A DNA stretch of 64,000 nucleotides from Mesorhizobium onobrychidis (GCF_024707545.1 NZ_CP062229.1:6739501-6803500), one strand, 5' to 3'; shown: positions 17,830-27,712, numbered from the stretch's first letter. Notes: generated by a model from the sequence alone, not told the origin. Numbers and translations: made by a program.

Positions 17830-18586
17830 GGCCCGCCGCCAAGCGCGAAGCCGTCGCGCATCTGCAGGCCGTCATGGGCGTGTCGGAGCGTCGGGCCTGT
17901 TCCTTCGTCGGTGCCGATCGCAAGATGGTCCGCTATCGGTCCCGGCGTCCGCCGGAGACGGAGCTGCGCACAAGGTTACGCGACCTCGCCAACGAGCGCC
18001 GCCGCTTCGGCTATCGACGCCTGTTCATTCTGCTCCAGCGAGAGGGCGAGCCATCAGGGGTCAATCGCATCTACCGGCTCTACCGCGAGGAGGGCCTGAC
18101 GGTGCGCAAGCGCCGGACACGTCGATCTCCGGTCGGCGCGTTGCTCGGGAACTGACTGACCTGATCGCCTGGCGCGGCAAGCCGGACATGATCGTTTCCG
18201 ACCACGGCACAGAGTTCACCTCGAACGCCATCCTCGCCTGGTCGAAGGATCATCGCGTCGAATGGCACTACATCGCGCCGGGCAAGCCGATGCAAAATGG
18301 CTACGTCGAATCCTTCAACGGCCGAATGCGCGACGAGCTGTTGAACGAGAGCCTGTTCTTCGGCCTCGACCACGCCCGCAGTGCCATTGCCGAATGGAGG
18401 CAGGACTTCAACACCGCGAGGCCCCATTCCTCGCTCGGCTACCAGACCCCGGCGGCCTTCGCCGGAACCCTCGCCGCAACCGGCTCCGACGCTGCGCTCA
18501 ATGAAGGCTTCGCGTCTCCGCCGGTTGCTCAAACCGCGCCATACGGCGTAACAGAAACGGCCGAGGCTCTAATCGCCACTGGATGA
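17823..18586 (+). pseudogene. IS3-family OrfB with deleted catalytic region
   Basis: The N-terminal part ([20 protein letters not shown] to [15 protein letters not shown]) is joined out of frame to the C-terminal part ([46 protein letters not shown]). The first catalytic Asp and the residues around it are gone; the second Asp (SDHGTEF) and the final Glu ([16 protein letters not shown]) remain. Non-functional. Confidence 0.85.
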
Positions 18587-18815
18587 AAGTTCAGTGGCAG
18601 GTCACCCGGTCCACAAAGCCGACATGTCCATGCCGGACGCCATCTCAGTAGACAGTCCGAAACCCATCACAGGTCGAGACTTGAAGCCTCCATGCGAAAC
18701 GTCCGCTATGCCATCCCGAAGTCCCGAAGCTGCTATTCCGCTGTCGGCCCCCAGGCTGCCGAGCAGCGATGAGCCTCAGCGGCGAGACGGACCGCCGACA
18801 AATTCACACCCTATC

Positions 18816-19199
18816 TCAACGCCCGTTGATGACGTCCCGATAGCGCGGCCCTCTGAGCCATTTGTCACCCAAGGCCTTCCGAGCCTTCTTGCGTGCCTCT
18901 TGCCCTTCCGGGGAGAGGAAGTTCAGCCAGCGAACCCGGTCGGCCTTGTTCTCAAAGAGGAACGACGGCGCATGCACCAAATCGATGTAGCGATCATCTG
19001 TTTCGAGTTGAGCCAAACGGAAGGCGCACCAGGCATCCGCCTCGCTGGTGTCCTCTCCAAGCGCCAAATACCAACGCCGCATGTGCAGGGCTGCGGCGAA
19101 TGATTTGCGCGAAGCCTCGTAGACTTCGCCGAGCCAGCCGCACGCCGGCGAGCGCGACAAATGCGTATCCCGATCTCCGGCCCATGGCAAGGCGCCCAC
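18816..19199 (-). CDS. Hypothetical protein
   Basis: 127 codons. The region from about residue 30 onward (FAAALHMRRWYLALGEDTSE, then VRWLNFLSPEGQEARKKARK) has a believable amphipathic, charged composition. The first 25 residues look less convincing, and the true start may be internal or lost. No family recognised. It stands alone between the IS3 element and the next rightward gene. Confidence 0.4.
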   Translation of the reverse strand: MGALPWAGDRDTHLSRSPACGWLGEVYEASRKSFAAALHMRRWYLALGEDTSEADAWCAFRLAQLETDDRYIDLVHAPSFLFENKADRVRWLNFLSPEGQEARKKARKALGDKWLRGPRYRDVINGR

Positions 19200-19419
19200 A
19201 AGCGGTTGTCAAGTAATGCCGCATAAGCGACCGGTTATCAACGTCTCCAAACATCGCCGCGGTCTCTATCGCCGAGCACGCATATAGTCAAAAGCGAACG
19301 TTCGCTAGATGACGGACAGGCGGCTGCGTGCAGCCAGACGAATTGACCTACACCACCTCGGACGGTAGCAAATCCCGATCGGCCAGAGAGCTGATAATCA
19401 GCGGACGACAGACAGGATC

Positions 19420-20022
19420 ATGAAACACGAAGCGACGGCGGAGAGCGCGCTCCGCAAAGAGGATCTGGGGCGAATAGCCTTGCGGGAGGCCGAGCGATTA
19501 GCTTTCCCGCCGACCGAATGGGAGGCTAACACCCTTGCTGAGGTTCTCGCCCTGCCGCGAGTCACTGTCACGCGGCCGCCCGAAAAGCATCTTCTGGCGG
19601 CCGGCATGGTTCCTAAGGACTGCCATGTAAATTGCTCCACACAAGTGGCAAATGACCCGGATCGGCTGAGCCGTCATGTTTGGGGTTGGTGGATCTATGG
19701 TCCGATTGTTGTCTTGCATTCGGTTGTCGAGGTCCGCGGGCAATGGCTTTGTCTAACGCCACAGATGACGCCGTTACCTTCACGGTTCCAGTTCATCCCC
19801 GACGCCTCGATCGAATGGCTAAAAGCCAACGACGGCGTAGCAACTTACGGATTTCGGGGCGGGGTAAAGCTGCCGGATGCACTTCGCAGATATCCCGAGC
19901 ATCATCTTCGGATGCGGGATAAGCTCCGCGCTCATATGGCGTCAGGAATCACGGCATTTGATGCCTGGCAAATCGTCGATGCCAAGCTGGGCGCCGAGCT
20001 AATGAAAAGAGAGCCCATTTAA
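19420..20022 (+). CDS. Conserved-looking hypothetical protein
   Basis: 200 residues, no signal peptide or membrane segment. Notable segments are VPKDCHVNCSTQVANDPDR (two Cys), HVWGWWIYGPIVVLHSVVEV (aromatic and hydrophobic) and QFIPDASIEWLKANDG. The composition suggests a folded cytosolic protein with a beta core. Not recognised. No operon partner; 580 bp of apparently empty sequence follow before a candidate NifA promoter. Confidence 0.6.
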   Translation: MKHEATAESALRKEDLGRIALREAERLAFPPTEWEANTLAEVLALPRVTVTRPPEKHLLAAGMVPKDCHVNCSTQVANDPDRLSRHVWGWWIYGPIVVLHSVVEVRGQWLCLTPQMTPLPSRFQFIPDASIEWLKANDGVATYGFRGGVKLPDALRRYPEHHLRMRDKLRAHMASGITAFDAWQIVDAKLGAELMKREPI

Positions 20023-20602
20023 CTCATGCGTCTCGGTGCCCGAACACTTGTGCAGGATCAAATACGAGGTCTCCTTATAAGAAAATGAGGCTGAAGCCGA
20101 TCGGCTGCTTTCCGCCACCTAGAACTCAGAAGCGGACCGGTAGCTGCCGGTTAAATGTCTGCTATCCGCTAGGGAGATGCCGCAAGCTGTCGGTCCGCCT
20201 TCGGCTCCTAATGCGACACGTTTGCTTCTCGGCTCGGAAGGGTCGCTCTTTGGCACAACTGAGCCCATGACGAATAGCGGATCCCAGCATGTGAGCGAAG
20301 TCGTTCTGACGTGTTCGATGTTTGTTCGCCCAAAGTAGCATAAGATGCAGTGCGGAACGGGAGCTGAGCAGTTCCTGAACCGCCCGGCGCCTCCAGCGGC
20401 TATAATAATTCAGATGTTCGCAGATGGGTCGCTCCACTTCCCGATCGGCGAACACCAGCAAGGAAATGCATAGGATACCGCATGGTCTTCGGCGTATACG
20501 GCTAGGTGAAGAAACGCACTCTCACAATTATGGACAGGCGACGGCCGTTCGGCAGCGGGCTTCGTCGCTGGCGAGGACGAGGGTGTCGGGTCTACGACGA
20601 AA
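20023..20602. other. Stretch without a recognisable gene
   Basis: About 580 bp in which neither strand gives a convincing protein. Short open frames exist on both strands but lack ribosome sites and recognisable motifs. Probably degraded sequence upstream of the peptidase promoter. Confidence 0.5.
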
Positions 20603-20678
20603 TGTCGGAAGTCGGACATGGAAGGCAGCTTACCATTTGGGTCGTTGAAAGCTTTATTCCTTTGGCACGATTAGTGCA
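20603..20678 (+). promoter_or_regulatory. Candidate NifA site plus sigma-54 promoter for the S46 peptidase
   Basis: TGTCGGAAGTCGGACA fits the NifA upstream activator sequence TGT-N10-ACA. After 45 bp comes TTTGGCACGATTAGTGCA, a -24/-12 element with GG and GC separated by exactly 10 bases (consensus TGGCACG-N4-TTGC). Predicted transcription start is about 175 bp before the peptidase ATG. The same spacing recurs at two other loci in the window, which supports function. Confidence 0.72.
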
Positions 20679-20864
20679 ACGGATGATCCGCAACGTTGCA
20701 CAGAACCGATACGATGTGAGGGGAGCGTCATCCAGATGTTTGCGTTGACCGTCCCCTCAGTCTTCACCCAGTGGCAGCCGCGCAGGCGCTGGCGTCGCCG
20801 GCCAGCCCGATAGCTCATCGATCCAGTCGGCGGAGACAGTAGATAGAATGGGAGAGACACCAGT

Positions 20865-23024
20865 ATGAACTGCGAATGTGATATGGTTGCTTGGGTAAGT
20901 GCCATCGCCTTGCTCTGGACGGCCACCGCTGCATCGGCGAACGAAGGCATGTGGATGCCGGCCCAGAGTGCGGAAGTCGGCGCGGCCATGCGCGCGGATG
21001 GGCTCCAGATCGATCCCGCGCAGCTGAGCCGTCTGGGCGCTGCCCCGCTTAACGCGATCGTTTCACTGGGCGGATGCTCCGCCTCATTCGTCAGTCCGCA
21101 AGGGCTGGTCGCCACCAACCATCACTGCGTGCTGGAATCCATCCAGTACAACAGCAAGGAGAGCCAAGACTATCTCACCAACGGGTTTCTGGCGAAGAGC
21201 CTGGGTGAAGAATTGCCTGCGGCGCCCGGCAGCCGCATCTATGTGATCGAGGATATGCGGGATGTGACCGCTGACATGCTCAAGGGCGTCTCGGACAAGC
21301 TGAACGGCTTTGCCCGCTATGAACGGCTCGAAGCGAACCGCAAGGCGCTGATCGCCGCGTGTGAAGAACAGCCCAATCGCCGCTGCGACGTAGGGTCCTA
21401 TTATGGCGGCGCCTCCTACTATCTCCAGCAGAAGCTTGAAATTCAGGACGTGCGCCTCGTCTATGCGCCCGGGCTCGGCATAGGTAACTTCGGCGGCGAA
21501 ACGGACAATTGGATGTGGCCGCGCCACACAGGCGACTTTGGCTTTTATCGCGCCTATGTCGCCCCTGATGGTTCATCCCGGCCTTATGCGCGCGACAACG
21601 TGCCCTACCGGCCGAAGAACTGGCTGCGCATCGCCTCTAAAGGCGTGCAAGAAGGCGATTTCGTGATGGTCGCCGGCTTTCCCGGAGCAACCAATCGATT
21701 CCTCACCGCCGATGAAGTCCGGTTCAACTTCGCGCACTACGAACCACTGTCCCAGCGTTTGCTCTCGGATTATGCGGCCCAGATCAAGCAAGCCACGGAA
21801 GGCAATCGCGAAGCGCAGATCCGCTACGCCTCCATCCTACAAGGCGTGGAAAACTACAAGAAGAAGCTGGCGGGCGATCTAGCCGGCGCCGACGCGATCG
21901 GCCTCGACGCGCGCAAGGCTACCGAGGAGGAAGCTTTTCGCGCCTGGGTCGCTGAGTATCCCGTGCGGCAGACGCGCTTTGACGCAGCAATCCGCGACCT
22001 GGACGCGATGGTGGGCGAGAATAGCCGGGCTTCGCTGGCGAGGCTGCGCCAGGCGTTGCTCAATCGCGCGCAACTACTGTCATCGGCACGCACTCTCTAT
22101 CGCTGGACAAAGGAGCACGAGAAGCCCGATGAAGACCGTGAAAGCGGCTTTCAGGATCGTGACCGTAAAGAAATCTCGGATCAGCTGACGCAGATCGAAC
22201 GCCGCTATTTGCCAGACATCGATCGAAAGCTTTTCGAGGCCGCACTCGACGAATATCGCCGGCTGGATGCAAAGGACCGCGATACTGTTTTCGAAAGCGC
22301 TTTGGGCCAAATTGGCCTTGACCGACTTTATGCAGACACCAAACTCGCAGACACGGCAATGCGGCTCGGCTGGCTTGACAAGCCCGCTGCTGCCTTCGAG
22401 GCGTCGGAGGACCCTTTCATCAAGTTGGCGGTCGCTCTCTATCCCGGCGACATAGCTGCGAAGCACGCTGCGAAGGACCGCGCTGGACGCAGCCAGGCGG
22501 CTCGCGCCATCTATATGCACGGCCAGCGTGCCTACCGCCAGGCAATCGGCCGGCCGATGTATCCCGACGCGAATGGCTCGCTGCGCATCACCTGGGGCAA
22601 GGTGGCGGGGCGAACACGCGACGGGCAGATCTGGATGCCCTTTACCACGGCCGATGGACTTCTGGCCAAAGAAACGGGCAAGGGTGAGTTCGACGCTCCA
22701 GATGCGGCTATCGCAGCGATCCGAGCCAAGGATTATGGCCCCTATGCCGCGCCGGCGCTGGGCACGTTACCGGTCGACTTCCTGTCCACCGCCGACATCA
22801 CCAACGGCAATAGCGGCTCGGCCACGCTGAACGGACGCGGCGAGTTCGTCGGCCTCGCCTTCGATGGCACGCTTGATGGAGTGATCTCCGATTGGGCATA
22901 TGCCGCAGACCGCAATCGCAGCATCCATGTCGACAGTCGCTTCATGCTCTGGACCATGGACAAGATTGACGGCGCTAGCCGGTTGCTCAAGGAGATGGGA
23001 GTGCTGCCGGCGTCGCGCTCCTGA
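20865..23024 (+). CDS. S46-family dipeptidyl peptidase (DPP7/DPP11-like)
   Basis: 719 residues; exported serine peptidase that releases dipeptides from oligopeptides. The signal peptide ends near ASANEGMW, the usual S46 N-terminus of the mature enzyme. The chymotrypsin-type triad is visible: His in LVATNHHCVLES (85-88), Asp in GGETDNWMWPRHTGDF, Ser in ITNGNSGSATLNGRG. The length is normal for the family, which is best known from Bacteroidetes and Xanthomonadales, so horizontal acquisition is likely. A GGAGAG ribosome site supports the ATG used; a second ATG six codons in is possible. The candidate NifA/sigma-54 promoter upstream suggests expression in nitrogen-fixing cells, perhaps to use peptides from the host. 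Confidence 0.93.
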   Translation: MNCECDMVAWVSAIALLWTATAASANEGMWMPAQSAEVGAAMRADGLQIDPAQLSRLGAAPLNAIVSLGGCSASFVSPQGLVATNHHCVLESIQYNSKESQDYLTNGFLAKSLGEELPAAPGSRIYVIEDMRDVTADMLKGVSDKLNGFARYERLEANRKALIAACEEQPNRRCDVGSYYGGASYYLQQKLEIQDVRLVYAPGLGIGNFGGETDNWMWPRHTGDFGFYRAYVAPDGSSRPYARDNVPYRPKNWLRIASKGVQEGDFVMVAGFPGATNRFLTADEVRFNFAHYEPLSQRLLSDYAAQIKQATEGNREAQIRYASILQGVENYKKKLAGDLAGADAIGLDARKATEEEAFRAWVAEYPVRQTRFDAAIRDLDAMVGENSRASLARLRQALLNRAQLLSSARTLYRWTKEHEKPDEDRESGFQDRDRKEISDQLTQIERRYLPDIDRKLFEAALDEYRRLDAKDRDTVFESALGQIGLDRLYADTKLADTAMRLGWLDKPAAAFEASEDPFIKLAVALYPGDIAAKHAAKDRAGRSQAARAIYMHGQRAYRQAIGRPMYPDANGSLRITWGKVAGRTRDGQIWMPFTTADGLLAKETGKGEFDAPDAAIAAIRAKDYGPYAAPALGTLPVDFLSTADITNGNSGSATLNGRGEFVGLAFDGTLDGVISDWAYAADRNRSIHVDSRFMLWTMDKIDGASRLLKEMGVLPASRS

Positions 23025-23159
23025 GCGGGGTAGTCTGGTGGTAGGGAAAGGCAATTCGGGGACATTGACGTGAGCTTGCCACAGCGATCGTTGATCGTGC
23101 CCGAATCGGCCGGCGCTCCAATGCATGCGCAACATTCAAAGGTTCGCCAGCGCCTGAGC

Positions 23160-24450
23160 GAGACTGGTAACTTCTCCGGGGTCAGGCGGCACGTAGAAGA
23201 GGCGGTTTGGGTTTGAATAGCGGTGGCACGTTCGGTTCGGGCTGACGGAACGGTGCCCGCAGTCGATCACGAAGCTCGCCGTTCAGTTCGGCCGTCCGAA
23301 CCTGCATGAGCATGTGAGCACCGTGAAGGGACCAGCGCATCTGCTGTTTCTTCACCATCCGCTTGCCGAAGCGAGTCCCAGGGACCGGCTCGGGAGCGAG
23401 CGATGTGATCGGCAATCTGCTGCATGGGCTGGATTTTCATGGCGATGTGGAACCAGTCGATGATGTGGGCTGTCGGCTTCGGCATGGCCCGTGGCAGACG
23501 CTTCAGGATTTCAGCGCCGTCCGAAATCACGGTGACGTCGCCAAGGCCACGATACCCTTCATGGCGAAGAGCATGAAGGGCGCGAACCCGGATAGCGGTT
23601 TGATCGGTGCTGCTGGTCACGAAATAGCGGCCGCCGCTTTCACCGCGCCCACCACGGCTGCATCTGGCCACCACGAGCTCGAAGTTTCGTGCTGAATTGG
23701 GATCGGCGCTGCGAACGTGCGCCGTATCGATGCTGATGACGAATTCTTTGCGCCGATCGCCGGGAAGCTGCATTTCAAGCTGGCTTCGGTCGTCCGCCCG
23801 CGACCCTGCCCGCCGTTCTTCCTCTGCAATTTGATCGTCGAGCCGCTCGCCGATTCTGATGGTGCGCTTGCGCACGGTCGCATGCGTCTCGGTCGGCTCA
23901 ATGGGCAGGAATTCGGTCAGAACCTTCGCAGCTCGCCGGTAAGGCATCATGCTTCCCATTCGCGCAGTCAGTTCCATCAGCTCGGACGTCGAGCGGTCGG
24001 GACAGATTTCCTTCAGCGGCGCAAAGGCGCTGGCCATGCCAGGGTAACAATCCTGGCACAGCATCCAGCGAGGGTTGCGAACCTCAACGGTGCCGAAAAC
24101 GGTTCGGATCCGGCGCGTCGTGTAATCCTTGACCGAGCGGAACGTGTGGCAGTCAGGGCAGACCCGACGAAAGAGGGAATAGGTTTCCGCCTCGTGGGTC
24201 ACAACCGCTCCCTGCAGCGCCGTCATGATCTTCTTGCCGTCCTCGACCGACAAGCCGATGTCGCCGTCGAACAGATGCTCCCAGCTCTTGTCGATCCGGA
24301 GTTCCTTCCGGCAGGTGTCGCCAAATTCGTTCTTGCCCTCGATCGTAATCGTCCATTCCACCGCCATCGCTTTGCCTCCTAGCAAAGTGACGTTGATGGA
24401 CTACTCGAGCCTAACAGCCCGTATTCGACCCCAGAGAAATTACCGGTCTC
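23160..24450. mobile_element. ISKra4-family element, defective
   Basis: Imperfect inverted repeats at both ends (left GAGACTGGTAACTTCTCC, right copy GAGACCGGTAATTTCTCT on the other strand, then GGGGTC in both; 21 of 24 positions agree) enclose one broken transposase gene. About 1.29 kb. No target duplication seen. The element cuts into a metal-transporter gene fragment on its right. Confidence 0.75.
23182..24385 (-). pseudogene. ISKra4-type transposase, internally deleted and frameshifted
   Basis: The N-terminal part runs from MAVEWTITIEGKNEFGDT (the likely ATG is the second Met) through the zinc-binding Cys pairs (RVCPDCHTF, MLCQDCYPG) and the catalytic region (EFVISIDTAHVR, VISDGAEILKRL, HIIDWFHIAMK). 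Soon after IADHIARS it falls out of frame. The true C-terminus (RFGKRMVKKQQMRWSLHGAH) is found in another frame just downstream. A segment between them is missing. Not active. Confidence 0.8.
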
Positions 24451-24625
24451 ACGAGAACGGCAAGGCCGATAACTGTGTAGAACCCGACCGCCTCGCGCGG
24501 CTTGTGCTCCAGTCCGGTTTTCCACCCGCGGGTCGCATATGGCATAGGCTGCCGATCCTGCCAGCACAGGCACGGCGAGCAGCCCTGTGCCGATGATGCC
24601 CGGGCTGAATAGCGCGAATAATAGT
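24451..24625 (-). pseudogene. Fragment of an Nramp-type Mn/Fe transporter gene
   Basis: The minus strand reads FALFSPGIIGTGLLAVPVLA then GSAAYA, followed after a frameshift by WKTGLEHKPREAVGFYTVIG. This is the block around helix 9 of Nramp divalent-metal transporters (GIIGTGLLAxPVLAGSAAYA is highly conserved in the family). Only about 55 codons survive, bordered by the ISKra4 element on one side and IS6 debris on the other. Confidence 0.6.
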
Positions 24626-24714
24626 GGTGGTGTGGAACGGCCCTCCGAGCCGTCGCGGAACATGACTATGCTGGTGCTCGAAGCGTGGTCGTCAAGAAGG
24701 GGACACACCATGGA

Positions 24715-25072
24715 AGATCACCGACAAGCTTCGATCCTACGGTGCAGCGAAGCGGGAGATCATGCCAGGCGTCGACATCGCTCGCACAAGGGCCTGAACA
24801 ATCGGGCGGAGAACTCTCATCACCCCGTCAGACGGCGGGAGAGGATCATGAAGCGCTTCAAGTCAGCGCGACGTCTTCAGTGTTTCGTTTCCGTACACGA
24901 CCCGATCGCCCAACTTCTTTAACGTTCCCCGCCACGATATTCCATCCACCCACCATCGAGAACTGCGAGCAACTGCCATGCAAGCATGGCGCCAAATCGC
25001 GCGCCCTCACGCCGAATGAACCAAAGCCTCACTCCCAGATCTTGTTTTCACAGCGTTAAGTTTACGGTGCCC
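24715..25072 (+). mobile_element. IS6-family element, 5'-truncated copy 1
   Basis: Contains the transposase C-terminal region (HRSHKGLNNRAENSHHPVRR, with the catalytic Glu) and a complete right end. The terminal 41 bp form an exact inverted repeat of the left end of copy 2, about 1.2 kb away. It begins abruptly in the middle of the transposase gene (at the sequence for the second catalytic Asp). Copies 1 and 2 share the same extra base near the end of the gene, so they derive from one already altered ancestor. Confidence 0.75.
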
Positions 25073-25091
25073 GATTCGATCCTCTTGCCGT

Positions 25092-26156
25092 TCAGTATTC
25101 CGGCGGCTCGACAGGAGGCCGGGGCAGCGAGTCCAGTTGGTTGGCGGCCACTAGAACTGATTCCACTGCGTCTTGGTGCGTGCACGAGGAAGGATCCATT
25201 CCGTAAGCTTCCTGAATCATCCGTGATGCGATTTCCCTTTGTTGGTCTTCAGGAACACGGGACAATGCGTTGCGCACACTATCGGCGAACTCGGGTGAGA
25301 TCACTTGTACTTCTGCATATTTTTCCCACGATACGGGTGCGTTTTGCCTCCGGCGCAAATTGTTGGCAGTGTATTCATTTGTGTCCGGATGCACGAACGG
25401 AATCAACCCCTCAAGACGGCTTTTCAGGAATTCGGCGGTGCTTTTGTCCATCGACCAAGGACCTTGCTCGGCCGGCTCTCCGCTCCATGCGCTGTCTTTC
25501 AACCGAACAGCGGGACCGTTGGCCCAGGCATCCATGACCACGGTCGACCTCGGGTCGCGGCTTCCGCGCCGCAGTTCGTTCCAGGTGTGACCCGTCTTGA
25601 CTGGGATCTCATCACCTTCCTCGGTTATCTCTTTCATTGACACGGAAGCAATAGAGGTCATACTCCGCTCGTCGGCCGCCATGTGTGGGGCGTGGACGAT
25701 AGCGCAAAGGGGAGCGGTCTGATTGCAGCACGCTGCTCCCATGACTACTGCCACTGCAACCTTGTTGTTGCCGTCTGGTGCCATCATTGCAACCGACGAT
25801 CCGATGCCGTTGTGGCCGTGCGAGGGAATGTCGTCCACCTTAACGTTTCCCCGGCCATGCTTGAGCAGCAGGCGGAGGTCGTGAACTGTTTGCCCCGCTG
25901 TCGCGAGTCTTATCGGGCTCGTGACGTCGTCATGGACGAGACACGCTCCCATATGGTAGGCGGCCTGCTGGATCTGATGTTGCTCCAGAGGCGCATCTCC
26001 GCCCCATCGCAACTTGTCGGCAGGCGTGCCCAGGGAGACCCTCAGCGCTGATATGCTGCTCTCAAAGGCCGACGCCGTGGATTCTCGCGGCGACTCTTCC
26101 GTGTCATATGTGGCATGTCGAGTCGATCCGGAGGATTTGGAGAAGCAAATTCCCAT
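25092..26156 (-). CDS. Candidate type III effector of the HopX/AvrPphE/XopE transglutaminase-like family
   Basis: 354 residues starting MGICFSKSS, a eukaryotic N-myristoylation signal with an adjacent Cys for palmitoylation, as in XopE effectors of Xanthomonas; it predicts targeting to the host plasma membrane. The body fits a Cys-His-Asp transglutaminase-like site: Cys in GAACCNQTAPLCAIVHA, His in PVKTGHTWNELRRGS, Asp in TVVMDAWANGPAVRL. No Sec signal peptide is present, and the first 40 residues are Ser/Thr-rich, as in type III secretion signals. A TtsI box lies about 95 bp upstream. IS6 ends lie within about 20 bp of the stop and beside the box. The family is assigned from remembered motifs; the enzymatic activity is inferred. 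Confidence 0.78.
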   Translation of the reverse strand: MGICFSKSSGSTRHATYDTEESPRESTASAFESSISALRVSLGTPADKLRWGGDAPLEQHQIQQAAYHMGACLVHDDVTSPIRLATAGQTVHDLRLLLKHGRGNVKVDDIPSHGHNGIGSSVAMMAPDGNNKVAVAVVMGAACCNQTAPLCAIVHAPHMAADERSMTSIASVSMKEITEEGDEIPVKTGHTWNELRRGSRDPRSTVVMDAWANGPAVRLKDSAWSGEPAEQGPWSMDKSTAEFLKSRLEGLIPFVHPDTNEYTANNLRRRQNAPVSWEKYAEVQVISPEFADSVRNALSRVPEDQQREIASRMIQEAYGMDPSSCTHQDAVESVLVAANQLDSLPRPPVEPPEY

Positions 26157-26248
26157 AGCCGTTCACCTGTAGTGGAGTTTTCTGATCGTCGAGGGACGGG
26201 ATACGCGAGACGGCGCTTAACCGTCAGTGTCATCTGGATGACTCATGC

Positions 26249-26276
26249 TAGGCGGGTTGGCTTTCGACAAGCTGAC
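26249..26276 (-). promoter_or_regulatory. tts box (TtsI-binding site) for the effector gene
   Basis: Minus-strand sequence GTCAGCTTGTCGAAAGCC followed by AACCCGCCTA fits the rhizobial tts box (GTCAG-x-T-xx-TCGAAAGCx, then xCxxCCTA). It faces the effector gene and begins immediately next to the IS6 end. TtsI is itself induced by NodD and flavonoids, so the effector should be expressed early in nodulation. Confidence 0.85.
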
Positions 26277-27110
26277 GGGCACCGTAAACTTAACGCTGTG
26301 AAAACAAGATCTGGGAGGGCACCGTAGCGTTAACCAGCATCGATCAAAATGTGGGATCTGGCGGCATGACCAGATTTTCCCGTGATTATCGTCGCCACCG
26401 ATTTCCGGCGCAGGTGATTGCCCATGCCGTTTGGCTCTATTTCCGGTTTCCGCTCAGCCTGCGGATGGTCGAGGATATGCCGGCAGCGCGTGGCGTCATC
26501 GTCTCTCACCAGACCGTGCGCGACTTTGGGCTGAGAAATTTGGCAGACACTTTGCCAATGATATCCGGAAGCGATCGGCCGGCAAGCTCGGCGACACATG
26601 GCATCTCGATGAAGTTGTCATCACCATCGGTGGAAAGAAACACTGGCTTTGGCGCGCCGTTGATCAGGACGGGTTTGTTCTCGACGCGTCGGTGCAAAGC
26701 CGTCGCAATGTCAAGGCGGCAAAGCGCTTGATGCGAAAGCTTCTGAAAGGCCAAGGCCGTTCGCCGCGTGTGATGATCACCGACAAGCTTCGATCCTACG
26801 GTGCGGCGAAGCGGGAGATCATGCCAGGCGTTGAGCATCGCTCGCACAAGGGCCTGAACAATCGGGCGGAGAACTCTCATCAACCCGTCCGACGGCGGGA
26901 GAGGATCATGAAGCGCTTCAAGTCAGCGCGACATCTTCAGCGTTTCGTTTCCGCACACGTCCCGATCGCCCAACCTCTTTAACGTTCCCCGCCACGATAT
27001 TCCATCCACCCACCATCGAGAACTGCGAGCAACTGCCATGCAAGCATGGCGCCAAATCGCGCGCCCTCACGCCGAATGAACCAAAGCCTCACTCCCAAAT
27101 CTTGTTTTCA
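26277..27110 (+). mobile_element. IS6-family element copy 2, right end missing
   Basis: The left end starts GGGCACCGTAAACTTAACGC, the inverted match of the right end of copy 1. Similarity to copy 1 stops 27 bp after the transposase stop, where copy 1 still has its terminal repeat. The sequence then changes abruptly into a Mu-type transposase fragment. The two IS6 copies bracket the effector gene in direct orientation. Confidence 0.75.
26366..27078 (+). pseudogene. IS6-family transposase, frameshifted
   Basis: Reads MTRFSRDYRRHRFPAQVIAH in one frame, then shifts near the sequence for SHQTVRD and continues AEKFGRHFANDIRKRSAGK in another. All three catalytic residues are present (Asp in WHLDEVVITIGG, Asp in VMITDKLRSYG, Glu in NRAENSHQPVRRRE). 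A further single extra C after PIA moves the last 30 codons (ending ARPHAE) out of frame. The same change is seen in copy 1. Confidence 0.78.
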
Positions 27111-27475
27111 TACGCGCAAAGCGACGCGGCGAACAGAGGATCGCGAAGGCGACAACGGCCGTTCCTGGATCGTTTGAGGTCTCCCGTCCCCTGGAGGTGG
27201 TCAGATCGACCATACCAAGGCCGATATCTTTGTCGACGACGAGGAAACTCGGCAGCCGGTCGGTCGACCGTGGCTGACACTGGCGATGGACGTGTCCAGC
27301 CGGATGGTGACTGGGTTCTACCTTACGATGGAAGCACCGTCCCGGCTTTCGACCAGCGTTTGCTTGCTGCATTCTGTCTTCGAAAAATCGGCATGGCTGA
27401 GAGAACGCGAGATCACAGAACCATGGCCCGTTGCTGGCCTGCCTGATACGCTACATGTCGACAACGTCCTAAGCG
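27111..27475 (+). pseudogene. Mu/TniA-type transposase, N-terminal portion of the catalytic core
   Basis: Reads GEQRIAKATTAVPGSFEVSR, then after a frameshift IDHTKADIFVDDEETRQPVG, RPWLTLAMDVSSRMVTGFYL and GLPDTLHVDN. The first catalytic Asp is in IDHT and the second in HVDN. The gene is interrupted here by an IS110 element and resumes about 1.6 kb further on. The start of the gene is missing, replaced by the IS6 end. Confidence 0.75.
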
Positions 27476-27712
27476 CGGAACGAAATGGAGCCTGCAGTCA
27501 AGGTCTCTCTATCCGCCAGCATGCTTTCGCTGCGTGACGTTGGTCAAGTCGTCGAAACAGGCGGCTTCCACCGGCAAGGGAAAAGGTCTCGTCCATAGCA
27601 AACAAAGGGTACGCACGGAGGCGTCCCTCACCGTCCTCAACACGAGCTTCTGATCCAGGCGGAAGACCCGAACATTATCTACAGGGTCATCGAAGCGATG
27701 CCCTCACGGCCC

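Larger units (their letters stand above)
17498..18604. mobile_element. IS3-family element with internal deletion
   Basis: Both ends carry TGACCTGCCAC as inverted repeats. In between lie the two transposase frames of an IS3-family element (IS407-like by eye). About 240 bp of the second frame are missing. No target duplication is visible. Confidence 0.75.
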
